A model generated the notes under the pieces. The model was not told the DNA's origin. It searched no databases and saw nothing but the letters and a program-made list of their open reading frames with translations. From Ascidia mentula (taxonomy: Eukaryota > Chordata > Ascidiacea > Phlebobranchia > Ascidiidae), in contig OX387202.1 of the NCBI GenBank assembly GCA_947561715.1, positions 4,663,001-4,727,000 of the forward strand: DNA of 64,000 nucleotides, written 5' to 3'. Below are positions 46,244 to 55,726 of this stretch, one piece after another; position 1 is the first letter of the stretch; each line of letters opens with the position of its first letter. The position numbers and the translations under genes are program-made.

Positions 46244-47431
46244 TTAAAGGTTGGTTTCTTCATGCTCAATTTTTATAACTTGTTCAGATTTCACAATTTC
46301 TGTTGCCAATGTGTCAGAATTGATTCCAATTTGGTGTTCACCTGACCCCTCATTTTCTTCATCGTTGGTTGCCGAGACAACTTCCGTGGTATTTTCACCA
46401 ACATTTTCTATTTCGTCGGACAATTCTTGGGGGCTGAACTCACCTTGGACAATAACATATTCACTTGAATCATCCTGCACAACTTCACCTTCCAAAACGC
46501 CGGGATGAAACTTCATCATGTGTCGTTTAAGATCACTTGGGCCAATGAAGCCCTTGGAACAAAGCTTGCATCTGTGTTTGTAATCTTTGGTATGCTGAGT
46601 GATAACATGCTGGCGGAGGTTACCAATATGGGTGAAGGCTGAAATGCAAAATTCACATTTAAACGGTTTCTCTCCGGTGTGAAGTCTTTGATGTGTAATG
46701 AGATGTCCCTGCTGTACGAATGACTTTTCACACACTGTACATTTGTACGGTCGTTCACCAGTGTGTGTCCTCATGTGAATTGTTAGATTGCTTGAATGCC
46801 CGAATGAGGCGCTACACACTTTACACTGGAACGGCTTATTCTGGTCATGCTTCATAGAAATGTGACAAGCCAAAGTGCTGGCAGCCTTAAATCGACTGCT
46901 GCATAGATGGCAGGGAAATGGTTTTGCTGTGGAATGCGACCTCATGTGTTGCTTAACCCCAGACTTTTGGTTAAATCTCTTGCCACAGATTCCACACTTA
47001 AAAGGTTTGTCATTGGAATGTATGCGAAGATGTTGTTCCACTGAAAGCCGTGCCTTAGCATTGTACTTGCAGAACGGACATCGAAAACCAGTCTCCGTAA
47101 TTACAAGTGGATGGTGGGTCTGTATATGACCCATAAATTCATCTGTACTATTGCAATAGTGTCTGCATAGAGTACATCTCACTGAATCGTCATCTTCATG
47201 AGATGTAACTGTTGTGTACTGCAGATGCTGGTTGGTCCTTCCATGTCTTCCTGCATTCAAGTAGTTGTCCTCGTCGACGAACACCTCCATGTCACACATC
47301 TCGTCATCGTCCAGTTCGTACAAGTCACTGTCCTCATTGACATCAATTACAATGGTAGTTGATTCCTGGTTAAGAAATAAATCATCCGGAATTTCTGTGT
47401 CAACAGAGTTTGATTCTGTTTGTGAAGTCAT
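46244..47431 (-). CDS. C2H2 zinc-finger protein, eight fingers
   Basis: A 395-residue protein in one coding exon. Residues 1-80 are acidic (DEIPDD-type, LYELDDDEMCDMEVFVDED), followed by eight C2H2 fingers from about residue 86 to 315. Fingers 3-7 have classic linkers (HTGERPYKC, HTGEKPFKC); fingers 1 and 2 are less regular. The C-terminus is acidic and ends with VKSEQVIKIEHEETNL, where VKSE and IKIEHE resemble sumoylation sites (psi-K-x-E). It is presumably a nuclear DNA-binding factor; the orthologue is not identified. I take the ATG at 47431 because the sequence just upstream ends with a good acceptor (TTTTTGTTGTAAG at about 47468), suggesting a spliced 5' leader; a GTAAGT donor at 48816-48821 could be its partner, which is speculative. 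Confidence 0.9.
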   Translation of the reverse strand: MTSQTESNSVDTEIPDDLFLNQESTTIVIDVNEDSDLYELDDDEMCDMEVFVDEDNYLNAGRHGRTNQHLQYTTVTSHEDDDSVRCTLCRHYCNSTDEFMGHIQTHHPLVITETGFRCPFCKYNAKARLSVEQHLRIHSNDKPFKCGICGKRFNQKSGVKQHMRSHSTAKPFPCHLCSSRFKAASTLACHISMKHDQNKPFQCKVCSASFGHSSNLTIHMRTHTGERPYKCTVCEKSFVQQGHLITHQRLHTGEKPFKCEFCISAFTHIGNLRQHVITQHTKDYKHRCKLCSKGFIGPSDLKRHMMKFHPGVLEGEVVQDDSSEYVIVQGEFSPQELSDEIENVGENTTEVVSATNDEENEGSGEHQIGINSDTLATEIVKSEQVIKIEHEETNL

Positions 47432-50400
47432 CTTTCTCTTTTCAGTCACCAGAAGGACTTCTGTTGCTAGTCTTACAACAAAAATATACATTTAGATCAA
47501 GTTAAAGAAATTTAAAATGAAATAGTAAGCTTACTTTAAACAGCATTGCATTTCATAACATAATATGCCAAGTAACGGTAAGCAAAAAATTAGCAGGGAC
47601 TTTTTTGTTGAAAGATGATGCAAAAAAATGGTTTTACAATTTCTTGAACATTTTATTTGTGTTTGCATAAGTTGCGATTGTTCATTGCTTTGCTTGCAGC
47701 ACAATCGGTGATTAAATTGCTTAGCACCATTTTAAACTTCGCAACGAGTTAAATTTTTATGGAAAACCTAGTAGAAATATTATAAAATCCGATCGGAATA
47801 GTCATGTCCATGCAATCCAAAGCATTCTAAACAGGTCTTATTATGACAAACTCTTTTATGTTCAGTTACTACATATTTAAAAAATATGATTCACAAAAAA
47901 AGAAATTATGTAATTTAAGTTACGCAATCCAAGATTTCGTAACCGATGACCTCAAAAAGAGCGGATTTTTACACTTTGTCACGCACCAGTGCGCACGGGA
48001 TTTGAACATTTCGCTAAGTGGCGCTGCAAACAAACATTAATTGTGCAACCATAGAATACTGTTAAAAAGAAAATTTAATTTCACAGAAAAGCTTATGTGC
48101 CATTTTGTTCAATTAATTTTAGTTTTTAAAAAGGTGTTAGACAACCAAATTATTTTTTAAAAGGAAGAAAATATTTGCTGCTCTACTTTCACATTTTGTT
48201 CGAATACATTGATCTGCCTTTGCCATAGTTTTACCAGAGACTACTAAGCACTGAGAAGCCGGTTGATCAGCCGAATCCAAGGACGACAGAACTTTTGTTT
48301 ATGCCATACAAGCAGAACGTGCAAACCCGAGGGCAGCCGACGCCCACTGTCGGACAAAAAGTGGTACTGTGACACAATAACAGTGTTTTGTTGTATAATC
48401 AGCTAATTTGTTCATTTTTTCTCGTTGGTCTTTGCCAGCCTCAAAATTCAATTAACCTACTTCTATCTTTTGCACCGCATTATGTTGTATTTATTAACAG
48501 TTCGACATTTTCCTTCTCAATTTTTGATGTATCATTTATGCCATGTTTCTTTAACGCCACTTTTTCTTCACATCATTATTTCACATGCTTGGTACAATGT
48601 TTTCTTTTATGTCAGTTTTTATTTTACTTTCGAACGCACTAATCTCCGCATTTTGATTTTTTTATATCGCAGCGCCAGCTCCTTTTCCGCCTCTCTCTCA
48701 CGTGACGACAACGGACCAATGACCGGCTCCAAAATACCGTCTTTCTTGGTTTGATTAAAAGCGGAATTGGACATAAACCGGACCGAGACGGAATTGTGGC
48801 GTGGGGGAGAGGGGGACTTACGAGCTGTTTGTAAACCATTGGCACGGCCAATAAGCACTTGTTTGAACGTATGCCAAAATAGTATGTTTCGTTAACGAAT
48901 GGTTTAGCGTGACAATTTTGCGTATATTTCCTCTGCGCACAACAGTTTTGAATTTTGATAATGTGCATGAAGTTGGTAGCGGGAGCGGGACGGCCCCTTT
49001 TCGAACTCCTTCGTAATACTTGTCAAATTGTTATGTCATAAGGTCGGCATGGAAGCAAGAATTTTTTTGTTGCATAAGGTGGTTGAGTTACATGCACCTG
49101 ACTTGGTGAGTTCTATCGTGCGGTTGTGACACTTCTGGTGTAACAGTGAAAATTATAGTTTGACCTATACACCAATCTCTAGGATAAGTTGCGTAATAGG
49201 TGATTTGTGCGATTGCGAAACCAGCTAGCGATGACGTAACCTGGCAAAAATTTTCGATATTCGCGCCTTTTTTGTTATTTATTTGTGGGGTTTTCATTTA
49301 TTTGTGACTGATAGATGTGTTTGCAGGAACGAGTCAAAAACTCATTAATGACATCATTGACCGGCGTAATAAGATACAACGTGTCACCACTTTATTGGCA
49401 GTCAAGGAGCGCCGCGCACGAAGTCATGGTTATTGAAATATTTAGAAGGATATTAGTGTCATGTCGTTGAAGAGGAAGACACTGCCGAAGCTTACACAGC
49501 CTTCCTGAGCTATTGTTTTGCAACAATCACGGTACATAGGAAAGTCCTGTGATTACATTTGTGTGCGGTTGATTTACCGAGTAGTCGAAAGGTAATTTTA
49601 CATCCAGAGGATACCAAGGTACTGTTTGATCTCATATAAAAAAAGGTACAAATACAAGTTTTTCTGACAGAACTTGGCGTAAACACGGGTTAGTTATATC
49701 GCTAAGGCATGTCATTATAATAAATCAGGCAATTCAAATTTTTACTCTGCAGCCATGTTTACGTTATAAAAACCAACGTGGAAGTATCTGTACAATCAGA
49801 CTGATATTTATTTGCGCCACAATGGTTGGCGTTGACATAACGATGTTTTATTTTTTCCAGGATGTTGTTTTGAGAAAGCCACTAGTTTAAGAAATGTCGG
49901 TAATAAATGTAAGATGTTAAACACAAGTCCGCATAGTTTTCACATTATTGTGTAACAATGCTTGTCCATGTTTATTTGCTGGCGATATATTTAGAGCAGT
50001 GCGAAGGGAAACCTACATGCAGTAACAAGGGTGCTTATATATAAAGACTGCTGGGCATCCTAAATAGTAACGGTAACAATGCACATTCATCTGTTAATGT
50101 TTCTGTGCGGAATTAAGAAATACTTACAGAGTTACAATATTTTTCTATTACTTAGATTGTTTGGCTAAAATATTTTTTTTTTCAACTTTAGCGTAGGCTA
50201 ATTTTATGTGGATAAACAAATGTCACAAAGTTGACTTGACAGGTATTTCTTGAAACTGCTACTTGCCAAATTTACATTTGAAAAAATCGTTAGTCGATCA
50301 GAGGGAGGATTTAAGACGAATCAGTGAGAGTTGTGTTGATATCAGACTCAAAATGGGAGCAAGGTTTCCAAACAATTCGGTATCTTTCCATGGTAAATAA

Positions 50401-51400
50401 GAGCAATATTTTTTGTAGGAAAATACATTAGAGAACCAATTGACCCATCGGGTTTTTACCGCTGAACCAAATTTTTAGCGATTTTTATAACAAGCTGATA
50501 CTTTAAATGTTTTCGCAATAATTACCAACACTTCGCCTCGCGAGCACAACGCGACTAACAATGATGTAATATTTCTATTGTCGTACAATGTCGTGTCAGG
50601 TTTGGGGCTAGGGTTTTGATTAGGATTAGTCTACTCTAGAGTTAACAAAACGCCTGCCACTTGGCAGAGTTATACAGACACATATAAAATTGCAAAATAT
50701 AAACTTGTTGTGTTTGTCAAGTATTGGTTGAAGATGGTTGTTGCTGGAATCATGCCCTTCTTTATCACACTCACATCAGCACAGGATTATAGTTTAAAAT
50801 GTATGTATTTTGTTATTACTTGATTTTTTTTTTAGCTACCCGGCAGATTGGCCTTGACGAATAATTCCGATGATCAGCGCTCTTAATGCTGATAAAAGAT
50901 AAAAGATTTAGGTTAAAGGTAATTCACAGCTATTTGCTGCAGTCCGGGTCTCTCCAACAGTCAAACAAATATTTTTGATTGCACATTTACTATAAACGCG
51001 AATAGTAAAATGGACACTGATAAAACCACAAGACTATCGAGTCCGCAGCCCATGTGAAGGTGGTTCTCGCTCTGCCATAGAATTGCAGCCTGTCTCGCTA
51101 TGCGGAGGAGACTTTCCATTTTCCTGTGACTAAAACAGCAAATTTTGGCAGCAATTAACGGGTATTACAAGGGGAACAGGTATAAGAATATTCCACTTAT
51201 GTGAGGGACACAAGCACAATACAAGCATAGCTTGCTGTCTATCTATTGTAAGCGTTGTTCTTTAGTTTTATCTTCATCGTGCTTACGCATCATAAAGACC
51301 ATCGTATAAGATGAAATATGATGAAGTTGGAACATAATGCTGATGGAGACGGATATGAACTTATCGTGTCGCTGGATGATTGTTCACTTGTAAATATGAT
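47432..51400. other. Intergenic region, no gene recognised
   Basis: About 4 kb. It contains the zinc-finger promoter region and no recognisable exon. Short ATG-to-donor stretches occur (for example 50353-50393 and 50733-50798, the latter with a hydrophobic leader-like start and a GTATGT donor), but none could be chained into a gene. Frames at 48425-48968 are unconvincing. Confidence 0.45.
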
Positions 51401-51592
51401 GTTATGATGTTGGAAACATTCCATGCAACCAACTCATGGAATACAAACTATCGGCAGAAGAAAATAAATTATGACACCATCAGAAATTCACCCAAAACAG
51501 GAAAAAAAAAAACCCTCTCACACGCCTGCTACATAAACATTGCCCTGTGTGTGTTTTGTGCGGTATCAGCTACGTCATGGATACGTAAGTTT
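51401..51592 (+). CDS. Possible coding exon with a membrane segment
   Basis: An open frame ends in a hydrophobic stretch (ACYINIALCVFCAVSATSWI) immediately followed by a strong donor (GTAAGT at 51593). A stretch 70-150 bp upstream also reads protein-like (KLEHNADGDGYELIVSLDDC) in another frame and might be a separate exon. I found no downstream partner, so this is only a candidate 5' exon of a membrane or secreted protein. Confidence 0.2.
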
Positions 51593-52380
51593 AATGAAAA
51601 ACAAATGTTGTAACCATACTTGATAAGGTTGTTATATAATGGCTTTAAACCCGCGTACAATTTTTGAACGGTACATCCTGTACACCCTGCACGATATGTC
51701 AAAATGTTTAAGCGAAATAAGAAACAATAATATGTTTTAAATGAATTGTAGACAGGGCTAAGGTTGTGGTTTTACTTCAAAATCGACATGTAAAGTAAGA
51801 GAGTGCTCTATTCAAACTTTCTTATGCGCTGTGCTGATGGCGGCCCATTTTTCAAATACCGAGAACCTGTATTAACTTATGAGGAAATGTCAATCGTATA
51901 ATTCTAGGAAATCAGTTACCGTTACATAAACACACGATCCGGTATGAAAATACAAGAAACAAACGTTCCCGAAAAATTGTTTTGGTAATGTGGATTTTAT
52001 GCCAAACTAATAAAACATATTAAATGGTCTCGTACCATCATTTGACTGAATGAGTTCTGGTAATGGTAAATGTACCAGAGTTTGTGTAGCACTCAAATAG
52101 GGTATCAAGCAAAGGTAACATGAATTGTAACAAAGTACTAAATTGAATCGCTCCTTGGTTATGCGCAACTTGCGAACGCCATGCGTTTACATTTTGGTCA
52201 ACTCAGGGAGTGCTGTTGATGCTTTTTCCTTTTTTCCTCAATTAAGACTGAGCCAAAAGTCTAGGGTTCCTGTGGATACAAAGAATTTGTAATACACCTT
52301 AAAGCAAGCTTTTGATTTGATTTTTCTATATAACTGAGCATTGATCCAATATTATGATTTTTGTGGGCTGCATGTACCGC
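51593..52380. other. Intergenic stretch, nothing recognised
   Basis: Roughly 800 bp of AT-rich DNA between the tentative exon and the hammerhead/SINE-like cluster. No exon, repeat or RNA could be supported. Confidence 0.4.
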
Positions 52381-52455
52381 AACTGTTTTGATCTATACGG
52401 TTTAATCAAGCTGCACTGATAAGACCTTATATTGGTGGAAACAGTTGCCATCTTT
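52381..52455. repeat. Back-to-back degenerate hammerhead repeats
   Basis: On the plus strand AAGCTGCACTGATAAGACC then GGTGGAAACAG resembles the hammerhead core with CTGATAA in place of CTGATGA. Immediately to the left AACTGTTTTGATCTATACGG then TTTAATCAAGCTGC is a decayed copy on the other strand. The two share the central AGCTGC, making an imperfect palindrome. Both cores are altered and probably inactive. Confidence 0.45.
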
Positions 52456-52599
52456 AGGCAGTCCACAAAATTGACTGTATTTCTCATCACCAAGCAAACT
52501 GTTGCAATTTAACACAGTACATTCCGTACAAAAATCTGCCCTTTGGGCGATTCTGTTGGTCATCACGACCACGTGATCACCAGGTTTCCGATACATCTT

Positions 52600-52790
52600 T
52601 TCTTTTATCGCACCGGGATTTGAACCCAGGATATCCTGGCCACGAATCCCAATCAGGTTTTATTCATGGGGTCGGGACTTGACCAATGCTGCCAATCACC
52701 ATCTTGTTGCAACCCATTACCTCTAAATGCAATCGGATGCCATTCTTCGTCAGAGTTTGATTCTCCGCACCGTGGACCCCTGATTCGATA
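52600..52790 (-). mobile_element. Candidate tRNA-derived SINE
   Basis: On the minus strand a good B box/T arm, CTGGGTTCAAATCCCGG (about 52612-52633), lies downstream of GGCATCCGATTGCA and TTGGTCAAGTCCCGACCCC. The GGCATCCG phrase followed by a CCCGACCC end resembles the 3' domain of several invertebrate SINEs, which hints at two adjacent SINE pieces. The A box is not clear. Confidence 0.4.
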
Positions 52791-53378
52791 ATGTGGTTGT
52801 TCGCATGACCTAGGAATTATACTATTGTGTTCATTGTTTATGCGTGGCTTTTTGGGAAGCAAAATATAAATGATATAATTATACGAGAAAGAGAACTCCC
52901 CTTATTATAATATGACTTTCCTTTAATTCAAGTCATGCCGTGTTTTTTTCTCCAACTTGTTTGCTTTCGACGCATTTGCAAATATTAAACTTTTCACAAC
53001 AATCTTAATTCTGCAAGAACGGTTTGTTTAAAAGTTTACATTTTTTAGTCTCCGCAGACTAACCTGTTATTTGCCTACATTTTATTTTTCTTTATAAAAC
53101 TGCATTTTCTATGTTTAATTATTACGCGACTCTCTCAGAAATTCGAATCGACGCACCAGGGCACCGCGATGCACAGTTTGCATGAGAATTTCAGCCACGA
53201 TAGAACAGGTTTTGGAAAGATTCGAAGACGCAACAAGCACGCACTGCAAGAAAATAACGCCGTCCTCACGTGTCAGGCGAAAAGTTGAAAACCCGCTTCA
53301 GGGCATGTACGGTCGTTTTGTATAAAAGACAGTCACAATAAAATGTTTAAGAAAATTATAAATATTTTTGTGACAAAT

Positions 53379-53437
53379 ATAATGTTTCTGTTGCTGCCAG
53401 GCATATTGTAATTTAATAGTCTGTTCTTCTGGCACAA
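53379..53437. repeat. Copy of the Penelope-like inverted-repeat arm
   Basis: Almost identical to 54023-54081 over 58 bp (shared GTTTCTGTTGCTGCCAGGCA and ATAGTCTGTTCTTCTGGCAC). It marks a second, truncated copy of the element at 54023-54330, or a direct repeat generated by it. Confidence 0.7.
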
Positions 53438-53439
53438 GA

Positions 53440-53690
53440 ACTTTAGGTATAGCGTGACTGCCCAAATGTTTAACAAACTTACCTGTCGTGGACAAAGTGC
53501 AAGGTATAGCGTGACTACTCTAACGTTTAACAAACTTACCTATCGTGGACAAAGTGCAAGGTTTAGCGTGACTACCCTATTAATGTTTAACAAAGTTACA
53601 TAGTGCAAGGTTTACCGTGATTACCCTCACAATTTAAGTTAGCTATCGTGGTCACAGTGCAAGGTATGGTGTGCCAGGACGTCGATTTTG
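53440..53690. repeat. Minisatellite, about 57-bp period
   Basis: Four to five imperfect tandem units of the form CAAGGTATAGCGTGACTAC, AACGTTTAACAAACTTACC, TATCGTGGACAAAGTG. Unit starts are near 53446, 53502, 53559, 53607 and 53661; later units are shortened. No coding frame is kept across units. Confidence 0.8.
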
Positions 53691-54022
53691 TATTGCGTGA
53701 GGAACATGTTGAGAAAAATTGTCGTGCGTGTCGAAAAGCAAAAATGTCGTATCTGGTAACTAAAGCATGAGAACGACCAGGCTTATTGTACTTACATAAG
53801 TTCAGAATACACGTTTAAATCACGACAAAACAATTAAAAACCTTGCATGTTGTGGGCTGTTACCGCATGTCTCTTTGAAGGTCCGATTGAACGAAAAATG
53901 GTACTTGTTTCGTAACAATGCAACATGTTTGGAAACAATGGCTAGTTTTAAACATAACGCGCTTATTCGCTGAACGTTAAAGAAAGTGTTGGCTGGTTTT
54001 TGCAAGAACGGACTAATAAATT

Positions 54023-54330
54023 ATAATGTTTCTGTTGCTGCCAGGCATATTGTAATTTAATAGTCTGTTCTTCTGGCACAATAAAAGCGAACCTTAAAAA
54101 CGTAAGGGCGGTGCTTTATAATAACTTCCTGTAACTGTTGTTTTCCCGCCCTTTTGAAAACACGTGATTTCACAAGCGGTGTTGGCGTTATTTTTTCGTG
54201 TTGGTACGTTTTCTTGGTGTTGGTTATGTGCTGTACCATTACCCTGAGGAAGCCTTGTTGGATAACAGGCGAAACGTCGGTTAATAAAGTTTTTTATTGT
54301 GCCATAAGAACAGACTATTAAATAATTTGT
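54023..54330. mobile_element. Penelope-like element remnant with inverted ends
   Basis: Inverted arms of about 35 bp: 54052-54086 (TTTAATAGTCTGTTCTTCTG, then GCACAATAAAA) and 54291-54328 (its complement with few changes). Between them on the plus strand is the phrase CCTGAGGAAG, GGCGAAACGTCGG, a motif I know from Penelope-like retroelement ends, where it forms a minimal hammerhead. No reverse transcriptase is seen. The family assignment rests on that motif only. Confidence 0.5.
54238..54285 (+). ncRNA. Penelope-type minimal hammerhead-like motif
   Basis: Stem I ATTACC/GGTTAAT (one bulge), core CTGAGGA (fits CUGANGA), one extra A, stem II GCC/GGC with a long loop, core GAAA, then C-GTC giving a one-to-two-pair stem III and a GTC cleavage triplet. 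The extra A before stem II departs from consensus. Such minimal stem III hammerheads are known from Penelope-like elements and are thought to work as dimers. Confidence 0.5.
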
Positions 54331-55092
54331 ATTAACCCTTCCTTGTAAATATAAACAATCCCTGATTGCCTCAATAGTCACATGTTTAGGCAACTGATTT
54401 TGTCCAGACCACTGATCTTGGACGCTTACCTATGTTGTCCGTAACGTTACAGCCCTGCATGCCTGTCTTTAGAACGACATGTTTGTAGGGTTTAATTGTT
54501 TGTGCTTTTAAACTTTATCTGTTGAGAGCTAACTAACTTTTATTTGGTTTCTATTTAAATGATTAAGACGTAATAATATATGTGTATTTGGAACTTTGGT
54601 TGAACCACTAGCCGCGGGCTAGTAGGGACCTGGGTCACCCCACAGTTGGTACGTTTAGTTTTTACTTGTGTTGTAAACTTGTGAAGTGCTTTGACCTTAA
54701 TTTGAGTCTTGTATATTTAAAATGTAAATGATTAACACAGATACAATTTGTTAACTGTGGTAGGAGGCAGCATATCTTCGTTCTACATTGTTTCGATACT
54801 TATACTGTGACGTAACAATCTGCTTTAGGCTATATGAATGTTGTGGTTTACAAAAAAACCTCTACGCTCAATATAGCCTATTTGCTACATCCCAACGCGA
54901 GCATTTAAACCAGGAGTGGGTTGTCTTGGTGGATAATTGGGTGGGCGCGTTTTATCTTGTGGGACGAACGGCGCAGGAACAGGCTGCGCACAAGTGGTCG
55001 TAACAGATGGCTTTCACACAAAAAACAAGAATGTGACAAGTGCGACACTTATAAGAAAGGCGGAATTGCATGGAAATTACTTTAGGGCTCTG
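54331..55092. other. Intergenic stretch, nothing recognised
   Basis: About 760 bp without a supported feature. Confidence 0.4.
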
Positions 55093-55726
55093 CACACCAG
55101 ACGTGGTTGACGGTTGCGGCTGGCGATGACGCGATGCGTAGCGGTCGCGGATTTTTCCCGCGCTTTTGGAAGCGGCAAGGTGATTTATTACCTGCAGTGC
55201 AAATCATTTCAATATCTAAAACACCTTCAGCGTCTTTGTGCCGTAGAAACGTTAATGGGAAACTTCATTTGGATTTATTACATGACAAATAACTTAACTT
55301 TATTTTGAATATCTACAGATCGTTTATTGACGACTTATATATTACTTGGTTCGCATTTACTGTTAGGACAGCAAATGACTACGTTAGTGACGCTGATCTA
55401 CAATATTTCGTAAAAAAAACGTTTTCACAAAGTCCAAAAATTAATTACCACAAATCCATTAATTAACTTCTGATATCTTATAACCAAACACTCCATATAC
55501 AAATAAACATAATCAAAACCACCTTAAATTTATCATAACAAGCCGAATATCCTACAAGCTATCGATCATTGCGGCTGACGGAAAAGTTAAATCAGATTAA
55601 CTCCGCCTTCAACCACTTCAAGCTAGAAAATGACGCCGTCACGGCATGATGCCGTCTGGTATGAATGCTTTGACGCTTGCCGCGTTTAGAAAACCGCGAT
55701 GCCAGCCGCTAACCGCGACTGGTGTG
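55093..55726. mobile_element. Non-autonomous DNA element with inverted ends CACACCAG
   Basis: The left end CACACCAGACGTGGTT, with GCGGCTGGCG inside, matches the inverted right end CACACCAGTCGCGGTTAGCG, GCTGGC. An internal terminus-like phrase TCACGGCATGATGCCGTCTG (55639-55658) recurs at 56676-56695 as TCACGGCATGATGCCAGCTG, followed by GTGTGAACGC, so a second, shorter member or remnant lies there. No transposase and no clear target duplication. Confidence 0.55.

Noticed and set aside
47432-47491. Upstream start adding 20 residues to the zinc-finger protein
   Set aside because: The added part spans a polypyrimidine tract and acceptor, so it is more likely intron end plus 5' leader; the ATG at 47431 has normal coding sequence after it.
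48425-48968. Overlapping frames of about 109 codons on both strands
   Set aside because: No recognisable domain and both strands open; only a possible 5' UTR donor at 48816-48821 is worth noting.
54238-54285. A fully canonical hammerhead ribozyme at this site
   Set aside because: One unpaired extra base precedes stem II and stem III has at most two pairs; called only as a Penelope-type hammerhead-like motif.
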